The notes: generated by a model from the sequence alone, not told the origin. A stretch of 7,829 nt of DNA from Betaproteobacteria bacterium (GCA_021414185.1 JAIOOZ010000191.1:1-7829); one strand, 5' to 3'; shown: positions 1 through 7,269, counted from the stretch's first letter. Made by a program: numbers and translations.

Positions 1-876
1 GAAATCAAGGAAGGCCGCGGCGCCGGCAAGGACGGCGAATATATCTTGCTGAAGCTCGACCACCTGGGCGCGGAAGTCATCGACAAGCGCCTGCCGGGCA
101 TACGCGAAATCGCGATGAAATTCGCGAACGTCGATTGCACCAGGGACCCGATACCGGTGGTGCCGACCTGCCATTACCAGATGGGCGGTGTGCCGGCCAA
201 CTATCACGGCCAGGTTTACGTTCCGGATGGCGCCAACGAGAATATCGTGCGCGGTCTGTATGCTGCCGGTGAATGTTCGTGCGTATCGGTGCACGGCGCC
301 AACCGTCTCGGTACCAACTCATTGCTGGACTTGCTGGTATTCGGCAAATCTTCCGCCGAGCAGGTGATACGGGACATCGCCGGCGAAAAAGCATTCAAGG
401 AACTGCCGAAGGACGCCGCCGACCGCTCGCTGGCGCGTCTGGCGCGCCTCGACGGCGCAACGTCGGGCGAGAGCGTTTCGGAAGTCGGCGCGGAAATGCG
501 CCGCACCATGCAATTGCATTGCGGCGTGTTCCGCTTCCCCGACAGTCTGGCCGAAGGCGTGCGCAAGATGCTGGCGGTCGCCGAGCGCGTCAAGCACACG
601 TTCGTCAAAGACAAAAGCAAGGTCTTCAACACCGCGCGTCTGGAAGCGCTCGAACTCGACAACCTGGTCGATACGGCCGTTTCGACCATGATTTCGGCGG
701 AGGCGCGCACCGAAAGCCGCGGCGCTCACGACCGCAGCGATCACCATGACCGCGACGACGCGAACTGGATGAAGCACACGTTCTGGTTCAAGGACGGCAA
801 CAAGCTGCAGTACAAGCCGGTCAAGCTGAAGCCGTTGACGGTGGAATCGTTCCAGCCCAAACCCCGTGTCTATTAG
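1..876 (+). CDS. sdhA: Succinate dehydrogenase flavoprotein subunit, 3' part (5' end outside window)
   Basis: This is the C-terminal 291 residues of SdhA, the FAD-carrying subunit of respiratory complex II, which oxidises succinate to fumarate on the cytoplasmic face of the inner membrane. The reading frame is open from base 1, so the gene begins upstream; the fragment opens with EIKEGRG, as in the middle of E. coli SdhA (about 588 residues). The substrate-binding motif PTCHYQMGG carries the conserved His (codon 172-174, E. coli H354). HGANRLGTNSLLDL carries the conserved Arg (codon 304-306, E. coli R399) and contacts FAD. The C-terminal helical domain includes RTESRGAH and DRDDANW, and the protein ends KPRVY at a TAG (874-876), matching the normal family C-terminus. 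The FAD-attachment His and the catalytic Arg of the DVVARS region lie upstream and cannot be checked. Its end abuts the sdhB fragment with no spacer, which is abnormal. The assignment is secure. Confidence 0.97.
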   Translation, partial: EIKEGRGAGKDGEYILLKLDHLGAEVIDKRLPGIREIAMKFANVDCTRDPIPVVPTCHYQMGGVPANYHGQVYVPDGANENIVRGLYAAGECSCVSVHGANRLGTNSLLDLLVFGKSSAEQVIRDIAGEKAFKELPKDAADRSLARLARLDGATSGESVSEVGAEMRRTMQLHCGVFRFPDSLAEGVRKMLAVAERVKHTFVKDKSKVFNTARLEALELDNLVDTAVSTMISAEARTESRGAHDRSDHHDRDDANWMKHTFWFKDGNKLQYKPVKLKPLTVESFQPKPRVY

Positions 877-1382
877 TCAATGGCAAGAACGGCCTCGCAT
901 GCATCACCAAACTCGCCGATCTCAAAGAGCCGGTGGTGATACGGCCGCTGCCCGGCCTGCCGGTGATCCGCGACCTGATCGTCGACATGTCGCAGTTCTT
1001 CAAGCAATACCACTCGGTCAAGCCGTATTTGCAGAACGACACGCCGGCGCCCGAAAAAGAGCGCCTGCAATCACCGGCCGACCGCGAGGAGTTGAACGGT
1101 CTTTACGAATGCATTCTGTGCGCGTGCTGCTCGACGTCGTGCCCGTCGTTCTGGTGGAACCCCGACAAATTCGTCGGTCCGGCCGGTCTCCTGCAGGCTT
1201 ACCGCTTCATCGCCGACACGCGCGACGAGGCAATCAACGAGCGCCTCGATAACCTCGAAGACCCGTACCGCCTGTTCCGCTGCCATTCGATCATGAACTG
1301 CGTGGACGTCTGCCCCAAGGGACTGAACCCGACGCGCGCGATCGGCAAGATCAAAGAACTCATGGTCAAGCGGACGGTGTAG
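876..1382 (+). pseudogene. sdhB: Succinate dehydrogenase iron-sulfur subunit, 5'-truncated (sdhB remnant)
   Basis: SdhB normally carries three Fe-S clusters that pass electrons from SdhA to quinone. Homology begins abruptly at base 876-879 with VNGKNGLAC, equivalent to about residue 67 of E. coli SdhB (238 residues), and continues without interruption to the normal C-terminus, 168 codons in all. The [4Fe-4S] and [3Fe-4S] ligands are intact: CILCACCSTSCP (codons from 1110) and CHSIMNCVDVCP (Cys codons at 1281, 1299 and 1311). Of the [2Fe-2S] ligands only the last Cys (900-902) remains; the CREGVCGSD segment and everything before it are missing. There is no ATG in frame. The first possible start is GTG at 933, inside VVIRPLPG and after the last [2Fe-2S] Cys. 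The frame is shifted relative to sdhA, so no simple fusion exists. As written, the gene cannot make a working SdhB. An assembly or sequencing deletion of roughly 200 bases or more is an equally likely explanation. Family identity is certain; pseudogene status is tentative. Confidence 0.85.
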
Positions 1383-1387
1383 TTTTT

Positions 1388-1639
1388 ATGGCGCCCGCGG
1401 CCACGCATGGTGAAATGGGCAGGATCAGATGGGATTGCCGGCGCGGGCTGCTTGAACTCGATCTGATACTGGAGCAGTTCAACGCGCGGCATCTGGCCGA
1501 TCTGGACGCTGGAGAGCTTGGCCGATTCAAGGAATTACTCGTTTTACCCGATAATGATCTGTTGGACCTGGTCATGGGGCGCACTGCGACACCTGACCGG
1601 CGATTTGACACGCTCCTGCAGTTGTTGCGGACGCCCTGA
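1388..1639 (+). CDS. sdhE: SdhE (CptB/YgfY family) FAD assembly factor
   Basis: This is a small cytoplasmic protein of 83 residues, the usual length for the family (E. coli SdhE has 88). Members promote covalent attachment of FAD to SdhA. The signature RRGLLELD (the RGxxELD motif, needed for flavinylation in studied homologues) lies at residues 18-25, preceded by RIRWDC. The conserved acidic segment LPDNDLLDLVMGR and the closing helix FDTLLQLL follow. The chosen ATG is 5 bases after the sdhB stop, behind a T-run with no clear Shine-Dalgarno, so translation probably couples to sdhB. An internal ATG at 1415 (residue 10, just before GRIRWDC) would give a length closer to the conserved core and is a possible alternative. 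Its place between sdhB and gltA is normal for Betaproteobacteria. Confidence 0.92.
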   Translation: MAPAATHGEMGRIRWDCRRGLLELDLILEQFNARHLADLDAGELGRFKELLVLPDNDLLDLVMGRTATPDRRFDTLLQLLRTP

Positions 1640-1649
1640 AAAGGGGCGT
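1631..1649 (+). other. Short hairpin at the end of sdhE
   Basis: ACGCCC (1631-1636) and GGGCGT (1644-1649) form a perfect 6-bp stem around a 7-base loop that contains the sdhE stop codon. The downstream sequence TTAGTTGT is only partly T-rich, so this is at best a weak terminator or a 3'-end stabilising structure for the sdh message ahead of the gltA promoter region. Confidence 0.35.
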
Positions 1650-1652
1650 TAG

Positions 1653-1693
1653 TTGTCGGCGCAGTTGTTTACCATTGACGTATAATTATTTTC
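1653..1693 (+). promoter_or_regulatory. Candidate gltA promoter
   Basis: This AT-rich gap between sdhE and gltA contrasts with the GC-rich genes around it. It holds a perfect -10 hexamer, TATAAT, at 1681-1686, which would start transcription near 1693 and give a leader of about 31 bases. No good -35 lies 16-18 bases upstream; the nearest candidate, TTGTCG at 1653-1658, is 22 bases away. TTGACG (1675-1680) directly abuts the TATAAT and could instead act as a -35 with TAAGTT (1697-1702) at 16 bases. A repeated AGTTGT (1651 and 1663) might mark a regulator site, but this is weak. The promoter is inferred from base pattern alone. Confidence 0.45.
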
Positions 1694-1723
1694 CCCTAAG
1701 TTCAAGAATCCGCGGAGAATTTT

Positions 1724-3022
1724 ATGGCTGAAAAGCTTGCAACCCTGTCTTTTACCGATGGTACCCCGGCGATTGATTTCCCTGTAGTGGCAGGTTCGGT
1801 CGGCCCCGATGTTATCGACATCCGGCCGCTGTACGCGAAGACCAAAAAATTCACTTACGACCCCGGATTCCTGTCAACCGCCAGCTGCTCCTCGAAAATC
1901 ACCTACATCGACGGTGACGAGGGCATCCTGATGTATCGCGGCTACCCGATCGAGAACCTCGCCGAAAACTGCGATTTTCTCGAAGTGGCCTACCTGATTT
2001 TGAACGGCGAGCTGCCGAATCCCACGCAGAAGGTTGAATTCGATACCACTGTAATGCACCACACGATGGTGCACGAGCAATTGTCGCGTTTTTATTCCGG
2101 CTTCCGGCGCGATGCGCACCCGATGGCGGTGTTGTGCGGCGTGGTTGGCGCGCTGTCGGCTTTTTATCACGACTCGCTCAACATCAACGACCCGCGCAGC
2201 CGCGAAATCTCGGCATTCCGGCTGATCGCCAAGCTGCCGACCATCACGGCCATGTGCTACAAGTACAACGTCGGCATGCCTTTCATGTATCCGAAGAACA
2301 AGCTGTCGTACGTCGACAATTTCCTTTACATGATGTTCGGCAACCCCTGCGAGGAATACAAACCCAACCCGGTACTCACGAAGGCGATCGACCGCATCCT
2401 GATTCTGCACGCCGATCACGAGCAGAACGCGTCGACTTCCACCGTGCGCACCGCCGGCTCGTCGGGCGCCAATCCATTTGCCTGCATTGCATCCGGCATC
2501 GCCAGCCTGTGGGGCCCGGCACACGGCGGCGCCAACGAGGCGGTGCTGAAGATGCTCAACGAAATCGGCGACGAGTCGAAAATCGGGGCGTTCATCAAGC
2601 GCGTCAAGGACAAGGGCGACCATTCTGTGCTCTACGGCTTCGGTCATCGCGTTTACAAGAATTACGACCCGCGCGCGAAGCTCATCCAGAAGACCTGCCA
2701 CGAAGTGCTTGCCGAACTCGGTCTCAAGGACGACAAGCTGTTCAAGCTGGCGATGGCGCTGGAAAAGATCGCGCTCGAAGATGAATACTTCGTCACCCGC
2801 AAGCTCTATCCGAACGTCGATTTCTATTCGGGCATCGTTTACCAGGCGCTGGGAATTCCGACCACCATGTTTACCGCGTTGTTTGCGGTGGCGCGCACCG
2901 TCGGCTGGATTGCGCAGTGGAACGAGATGATCGGCGACCCTGACCAGAAGATCGCGCGTCCGCGCCAGCTATACACCGGGCACGGCAAGCGCGAATTCGT
3001 GCCGATGGCAAAGCGCAAGTAA
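1724..3022 (+). CDS. gltA: Citrate synthase (type II, hexameric GltA family)
   Basis: Condenses acetyl-CoA with oxaloacetate to give citrate, the entry step of the TCA cycle. At 432 residues it matches the large Gram-negative citrate synthases (E. coli 427). The N-terminal small domain (residues 1 to about 60) is the one present in hexameric enzymes. Active-site residues are all visible: H232 in ADHEQNAS, H267 in WGPAHGGAN, H308 and R317 in GFGHRVYKNYDPR, D366 in LYPNVDFYSG, and the CoA/citrate-binding ARPRQLYTG near the C-terminus. The ATG is fixed by GGAGA (1714-1718), six bases ahead when counted from GGAG. In the region that binds the allosteric inhibitor NADH in E. coli, Tyr148, Arg166, Lys170, Asn192 and Cys209 are kept, but the R109 position is His112 and the T204 position is Asn207. 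It probably has its own promoter as well as read-through from sdh. A 2-methylcitrate synthase is unlikely, given the length and context. Confidence 0.97.
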   Translation: MAEKLATLSFTDGTPAIDFPVVAGSVGPDVIDIRPLYAKTKKFTYDPGFLSTASCSSKITYIDGDEGILMYRGYPIENLAENCDFLEVAYLILNGELPNPTQKVEFDTTVMHHTMVHEQLSRFYSGFRRDAHPMAVLCGVVGALSAFYHDSLNINDPRSREISAFRLIAKLPTITAMCYKYNVGMPFMYPKNKLSYVDNFLYMMFGNPCEEYKPNPVLTKAIDRILILHADHEQNASTSTVRTAGSSGANPFACIASGIASLWGPAHGGANEAVLKMLNEIGDESKIGAFIKRVKDKGDHSVLYGFGHRVYKNYDPRAKLIQKTCHEVLAELGLKDDKLFKLAMALEKIALEDEYFVTRKLYPNVDFYSGIVYQALGIPTTMFTALFAVARTVGWIAQWNEMIGDPDQKIARPRQLYTGHGKREFVPMAKRK

Positions 3023-3047
3023 GCGCGCGCCGGCGACACCGAGCTTC

Positions 3048-5906
3048 ATGGCTTACAGCGAACTGCGCGGTAATTCCTATCTGTTCGGCGCCAACGCGCC
3101 GTTCATCGAGGCGCTGTATGAGCGCTATCTCGAAGACCCTGCCGCGGTCGAGCCGCGCTGGCGCGCCTACTTCGACGAGTTGCAAAAACTCGACGACGGC
3201 GCGCGCGACGTCGCGCACGCACCAGTGCAGGAATATTTCGCGCAGCTCGCCAAACGCCCGCGCGCCGCGGGCGTTGCCGCTTCTGCGGGCGGGCATTCGC
3301 AACTCAGCGAAAAACAATACGGTGTCCTGCAACTCATAGGCGCGTATCGCTTCCAGGGCGCGCGCATCGCCGATGTCGATCCCCTGAGGCGCCAGGAAAA
3401 GCCGGTGATGGCCGAACTGGAGCTTTCGTTTTACGGCCTGAGCGACGCCGATATGGAAACCGTGTTCGGCACCGGTTCGCTGGTCGGGCCGCGCGAGATG
3501 AAGCTGAAGGATATCGTGCAGCTGTTGCAGGATACCTATTGCCGCACCATCGGCACCGAGTACATGTACATGAGCGATGTGCCGCAGAAACGCTGGATCC
3601 AGGAATGCCTGGAAGCGTCGCGCGCGACGCCCGCCTACGACGCGGCGTACCGCAAGCACATCCTCGAGCGTCTGACGGCGGCAGAGACGCTGGAACGCTA
3701 TCTGCATACCAAGTACGTCGGCCAGACAAGATTTTCTCTGGAGGGCGGCGATAGCCTCATTCCGATGCTCGACAAGCTGCTGCAGCACGGTGGGGCGAAC
3801 GGCGTGCAGGAACTGGTGATCGGCATGGCACACCGCGGGCGCCTCAACGTGCTCGTCAATACGCTGGGCAAGATGCCGAAAAACCTGTTCGCCGAATTCG
3901 AAGGCAGGCAGGATGAATCGATGATGCTCGCGGGCGACGTCAAATACCACGACGGTTTCTCGTCGAACGTCATGACACCGGGCGGCCCGCTGCATCTGTC
4001 GCTCGCGTTCAATCCGTCGCACCTGGAAATCGTCAACCCGGTGGTCGAAGGTTCGGTGCGCGCGCGCCAGCATCGCCGCCGCGACAAGACCGGCGCGCAC
4101 GTGCTGCCCGTGCTGATCCACGGCGACGCTTCGTATGCGGGGCAGGGTGTCGTGATGGAAACGCTGAATCTCGCGCAGACGCGCGGTTTCGGCACCGGCG
4201 GCACCGTCCATATCATCATCAACAACCAGATTGGATTTACCACGTCCGACCTGCGCGACTCGCGCTCGACCCTGTACTGCAGCGACGTGTCGAAAATGCT
4301 CGAAGTGCCGATTTTTCACGTCAATGGCGACGACCCGGAAGCCGTGTGCCTGGTGACCGAAATCGCACTTGATTACCGCCTGAAGTTCAGCAAGGACGTG
4401 GTCATCGATCTCGTTTGCTACCGCCGGCTCGGTCACAACGAGCAGGATGAGCCGATGGTCACGCAGCCCCTGATGTACAAGAAAATCCACCAGCACCCGA
4501 CGTCGCGCAAAATCTACGCCGAGCGCCTGGTCAAGGCCGGCGTCATCAGCGAGACTGATGGCGATGAAATGGTCAAGAGCTACCGCAGTGCGCTGGACGG
4601 CGGTTACCACACGAACAAAACGATACTTTCGAATTTCAAGCCGCCGTTCGAAGCCAACTGGAAGCCGTATATCGGCACCAATTGGAACGAGAACGACGAC
4701 ACGCGACTGCCGCTCGAACTGCTGAAAGAACTGGGCGGGAAAATCTCCGCGGTGCCGCCGAATTTCAAGCTGCATCCGCGCGTCGAGAAAATCATGGCCG
4801 ACCGCCGGCTGATGGCGGAAGGCAAGCTGCCGCTCGACTGGGGGATGGCCGAGAACCTCGCCTACGCGACGCTCCTTAACGAGGGTTTCTCGGTGCGCAT
4901 CTCAGGACAGGACGTTGGCCGCGGCACGTTTTTTCATCGCCACGCGGTGCTGCATGACCAGAATCGCGAGAAGTGGGACCAGGGCACTTACATGCCGCTG
5001 CAGCACATCAGCGAGAAGCAGGGCGACTTTGTCATCATCGACTCGGTTTTGTCGGAAGAGGCGGTGCTCGGTTTTGAATACGGCTACGCAACCTCAGGGC
5101 CGAAGGAATTGGTGGTCTGGGAGGCGCAGTACGGCGATTTCGTCAACGGCGCGCAGGTCGTGATCGACCAGTTCATCGCCTCGGGTGAAATCAAATGGGG
5201 CCGCATGTGCGGGCTGACGATGATGCTGCCGCACGGCTATGAGGGCGCCGGGCCGGAGCATTCATCAGGCCGCATTGAACGCTTCCTGCAGCTGTGCGCC
5301 GACTACAACATGCAGGTCTGCGTGCCGGCGACGCCGGTGCAGATGTATTACCTGCTGCGCCGCCAGATGGTGCGTCCGTACCGCAAACCGCTGATTATTT
5401 TTTCGCCGAAAAGCCTGCTTCGCCACAAGGAGTCGGTGTCGCCGCTCGAAGAATTCGCCAACGACAATTTCAAGCCGGTCAACGAGGAGTGGGACAACAC
5501 CACCAATGCCGCGAAGGTAAAGCGGGTAGTGGTCTGCAGCGGCAAGGTGTTTTACGACCTGCGCGCAGCGCGGCGCGAGCGCGAGTTGAAAGACATTCCG
5601 TTGGTGCGTATCGCGCAGCTTTATCCGTTTCCGCACGATGTCTTCAAGACGCAGATCGAGAAATACAAGAACGCGACCGAAATCGTCTGGTGCCAGGAAG
5701 AACCGCGCAACCAGGGGGCGTGGCACCGGATCCAGCACTATCTGCAGCGTCATTTGCTGCCGCATCAGAAGCTTACCTACGCCGGACGCGATTCCTGGGC
5801 GACCCCTGCGGCAGGCTACAAGGCGCTGCATGACAAGCAGCAAAAAGAACTCGTCAATCTCGCGCTGACCCTGGGCGCCGCCTCGCGTGCCGATGGCACC
5901 AAATAG
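3048..5906 (+). CDS. sucA: 2-oxoglutarate dehydrogenase E1 component (thiamine diphosphate-dependent)
   Basis: This is the E1 subunit of the 2-oxoglutarate dehydrogenase complex. It decarboxylates 2-oxoglutarate on thiamine diphosphate and transfers the succinyl group to the lipoyl arm of SucB. The 952 residues compare with 933 in E. coli and show no gap. In order: the short E1o N-terminal segment (residues 5-45, SYLFGANAPFIEALYERYL); the ThDP/substrate domain with GMAHRGRLN (H262, E. coli H260) and VKYHDGFSS (H301, E. coli H298); the ThDP-Mg motif from GDA (359-361) to NNQIGF (from 392); CYRRLGHNEQDEP; then the pyrimidine-binding domain from about residue 598 with GQDVGRGTFFHRHAV (from 620) and SEEAVLGFEYGYA (near 670); and the C-terminal domain with WCQEEPRNQGAW. 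The start lies 25 bases after gltA and has only a weak Shine-Dalgarno (CGAG), but MAYSELRGNSYLFG aligns with the family N-terminus. It is the product of a single unbroken frame. odhA is an equivalent name. Confidence 0.97.
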   Translation: MAYSELRGNSYLFGANAPFIEALYERYLEDPAAVEPRWRAYFDELQKLDDGARDVAHAPVQEYFAQLAKRPRAAGVAASAGGHSQLSEKQYGVLQLIGAYRFQGARIADVDPLRRQEKPVMAELELSFYGLSDADMETVFGTGSLVGPREMKLKDIVQLLQDTYCRTIGTEYMYMSDVPQKRWIQECLEASRATPAYDAAYRKHILERLTAAETLERYLHTKYVGQTRFSLEGGDSLIPMLDKLLQHGGANGVQELVIGMAHRGRLNVLVNTLGKMPKNLFAEFEGRQDESMMLAGDVKYHDGFSSNVMTPGGPLHLSLAFNPSHLEIVNPVVEGSVRARQHRRRDKTGAHVLPVLIHGDASYAGQGVVMETLNLAQTRGFGTGGTVHIIINNQIGFTTSDLRDSRSTLYCSDVSKMLEVPIFHVNGDDPEAVCLVTEIALDYRLKFSKDVVIDLVCYRRLGHNEQDEPMVTQPLMYKKIHQHPTSRKIYAERLVKAGVISETDGDEMVKSYRSALDGGYHTNKTILSNFKPPFEANWKPYIGTNWNENDDTRLPLELLKELGGKISAVPPNFKLHPRVEKIMADRRLMAEGKLPLDWGMAENLAYATLLNEGFSVRISGQDVGRGTFFHRHAVLHDQNREKWDQGTYMPLQHISEKQGDFVIIDSVLSEEAVLGFEYGYATSGPKELVVWEAQYGDFVNGAQVVIDQFIASGEIKWGRMCGLTMMLPHGYEGAGPEHSSGRIERFLQLCADYNMQVCVPATPVQMYYLLRRQMVRPYRKPLIIFSPKSLLRHKESVSPLEEFANDNFKPVNEEWDNTTNAAKVKRVVVCSGKVFYDLRAARRERELKDIPLVRIAQLYPFPHDVFKTQIEKYKNATEIVWCQEEPRNQGAWHRIQHYLQRHLLPHQKLTYAGRDSWATPAAGYKALHDKQQKELVNLALTLGAASRADGTK

Positions 5907-5939
5907 CCGGCCCCTCAAGCAGCCTGAACTGGAGCAAGC

Positions 5940-7163
5940 ATGTTAGTCGAAGTCAAAGTGCCGCAACTCTCGGAATCCGTGGCCGAGGCGACACTCGTAT
6001 CGTGGCACAAGAAAGTCGGTGAATTCGTCAAGCGCGATGAGAACCTCGTCGATATCGAAACCGACAAGGTTGTGCTCGAAACGCCGGCGCCTGATTCCGG
6101 CGTGCTGGTCAAGATCGTCAAGGGCGATGGCGGCACCGTGGTTGCCAAGGAAATCATCGCCACCATAGATACCGATGCGAAGCCGGCCCCCGCCGGTGCT
6201 CCTGCGGCAACCGCTGCTGTAGCGGCCGCAGCCCCCGCCGCGCAGTCTGCGGCGCCGGTTGTGATGCCCGCTGCGCAAAAGGTCGCGGCAGACAACAATA
6301 TCGATGCGGGCGGACTCGCCGGCAGCGGCCGTGGCGGCCGCGTAACCAAGGGTGACGTCCTCGATGTCATGCAGGGCGGGCAACCGGCGGGCAAAGCGCC
6401 GTCCGCGCCGGCCCCGGCCATGCGCGCATCCGCGCCGCCGATCGATCTCGGCGCGCTCGGCGAGCGGCCCGAGCAGCGGGTGCCGATGTCTCGCCTGCGC
6501 GCGCGCATCGCGGAGCGCCTCGTCCAGTCGCAATCGACGGCGGCGATACTGACCACGTTCAACGAAGTGAATATGCAGCCCGTGATGGAGCTGCGCAACC
6601 GCTACAAGGACAAGTTCGAGAAAGAACACGGCGCCAAGCTTGGCTTCATGTCGTTCTTCGTCAAGGCGGCAGTGACCGCGCTCAAGCGCTATCCGGTGGT
6701 CAACGCATCGATCGACGGCAACGACGTTATTTATCACGGTTACTTCGACATCGGCATTGCGGTGGGCAGCCCGCGCGGGCTGGTGGTGCCGATCATCCGC
6801 AACGCCGACCAGATGTCGCTGGCCGACATCGAAAAGCAGATCGCCGACTTCGGCAAACGCGCACAGGACGGCAAGCTCACGATAGAAGAGCTGACTGGCG
6901 GCACGTTCTCGATTTCGAACGGCGGCGTGTTCGGTTCCATGCTGTCTACACCCATCATCAACCCGCCGCAAAGCGCCATCCTCGGCGTGCATGCAACCAA
7001 GGAGCGCGCGGTGGTCGAAAACGGCCAGATCGTGATCCGGCCGATGAATTACCTCGCCATGTCGTACGATCATCGCATCATCGACGGCCGCGAAGCCGTG
7101 CTCGCGCTGGTGGCGATGAAAGAAGCGCTGGAAGACCCGGCGCGCATGTTGCTGGATATTTAA
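5940..7163 (+). CDS. sucB: 2-oxoglutarate dehydrogenase E2 component (dihydrolipoyllysine succinyltransferase)
   Basis: Forms the core of the 2-oxoglutarate dehydrogenase complex and transfers the succinyl group from lipoate to CoA. At 407 residues it is close to E. coli SucB (405). It has one N-terminal lipoyl domain (residues 1 to about 78) with the lipoylated lysine K43 in ETDKVVLE; an Ala/Pro-rich flexible linker (about 80-108); a peripheral subunit-binding domain (about 109-145, with GSGRGGRVTKGDV) that docks E1/E3; a second Ala/Pro linker; and the catalytic acetyltransferase-type core (about 181-407) beginning VPMSRLRARIAERL. The catalytic motif SYDHRIIDG places His378 and Asp382 as in E. 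coli H375/D379. The start ATG has GGAG (5931-5934) five bases ahead. The gap to sucA is 33 bases, so the two are almost certainly co-transcribed. The SFFVKAA and INPPQSAILG segments favour the succinyl rather than the acetyl enzyme. odhB is an equivalent name. Confidence 0.97.
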   Translation: MLVEVKVPQLSESVAEATLVSWHKKVGEFVKRDENLVDIETDKVVLETPAPDSGVLVKIVKGDGGTVVAKEIIATIDTDAKPAPAGAPAATAAVAAAAPAAQSAAPVVMPAAQKVAADNNIDAGGLAGSGRGGRVTKGDVLDVMQGGQPAGKAPSAPAPAMRASAPPIDLGALGERPEQRVPMSRLRARIAERLVQSQSTAAILTTFNEVNMQPVMELRNRYKDKFEKEHGAKLGFMSFFVKAAVTALKRYPVVNASIDGNDVIYHGYFDIGIAVGSPRGLVVPIIRNADQMSLADIEKQIADFGKRAQDGKLTIEELTGGTFSISNGGVFGSMLSTPIINPPQSAILGVHATKERAVVENGQIVIRPMNYLAMSYDHRIIDGREAVLALVAMKEALEDPARMLLDI

Positions 7164-7173
7164 AAGAACATTT

Positions 7174-7251
7174 ACCGCCAAGACGCCAAGGGCGCCAAGC
7201 AAATTCTCCATTCGGTAATGAAGTTCTTGGCGGCCTCGGCGGCTCGGCGGT
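7174..7251 (+). repeat. Imperfect palindrome of 9-base units between sucB and lpdA
   Basis: Two 26-base arms (7174-7199 and 7226-7251) are inverted copies with 22 of 26 positions matching, separated by a 26-base loop. Each arm is itself a run of three 9-base units: ACCGCCAAG, ACGCCAAGG, GCGCCAAGC on the left, and CTTGGCGGC, CTCGGCGGC, TCGGCGGTT on the right. The transcript could form a long GC-rich hairpin. The right arm is followed by TTCATTTTTG, so an intrinsic-terminator or attenuator role is possible. The structure looks like one copy of a dispersed intergenic palindromic repeat, but this window has only one copy, so that is inference. Confidence 0.75.
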
Positions 7252-7269
7252 TCATTTTTGGACTTAAGA

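Noticed and set aside
750..900. A programmed frameshift producing an SdhA-SdhB fusion
   Set aside because: The SdhB frame is open back to 750, but I see no strong slippery heptamer followed by a stem. A shift would remove the conserved SdhA C-terminus, and the [2Fe-2S] ligands would still be missing.
866..1252. A 128-codon frame overlapping the start of the sdhB remnant, which might have been a replacement N-terminus
   Set aside because: It is in a different frame from SdhB, does not restore Fe-S ligands, and its Arg/Gly/Pro-rich product matches the shifted reading of the sdhB codons.
1631..1650. The hairpin after sdhE as a strong Rho-independent terminator ending the sdh operon
   Set aside because: The stem is only 6 bp and the following TTAGTTGT is not a T-run, so it is listed only as a weak hairpin.
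2871..4775. A 634-codon open frame on the minus strand opposite gltA and sucA
   Set aside because: It lies antisense to sequence that clearly encodes GltA and SucA. The translation is rich in Arg, His, Val and Ala with no recognisable domain, as expected from the reverse of GC-rich codons.
5943..7211. A 422-codon open frame on the minus strand opposite sucB
   Set aside because: It mirrors sucB almost exactly. The product is low-complexity (RRR, HRH and AAG runs) with no family resemblance, so it is a shadow of the coding strand.
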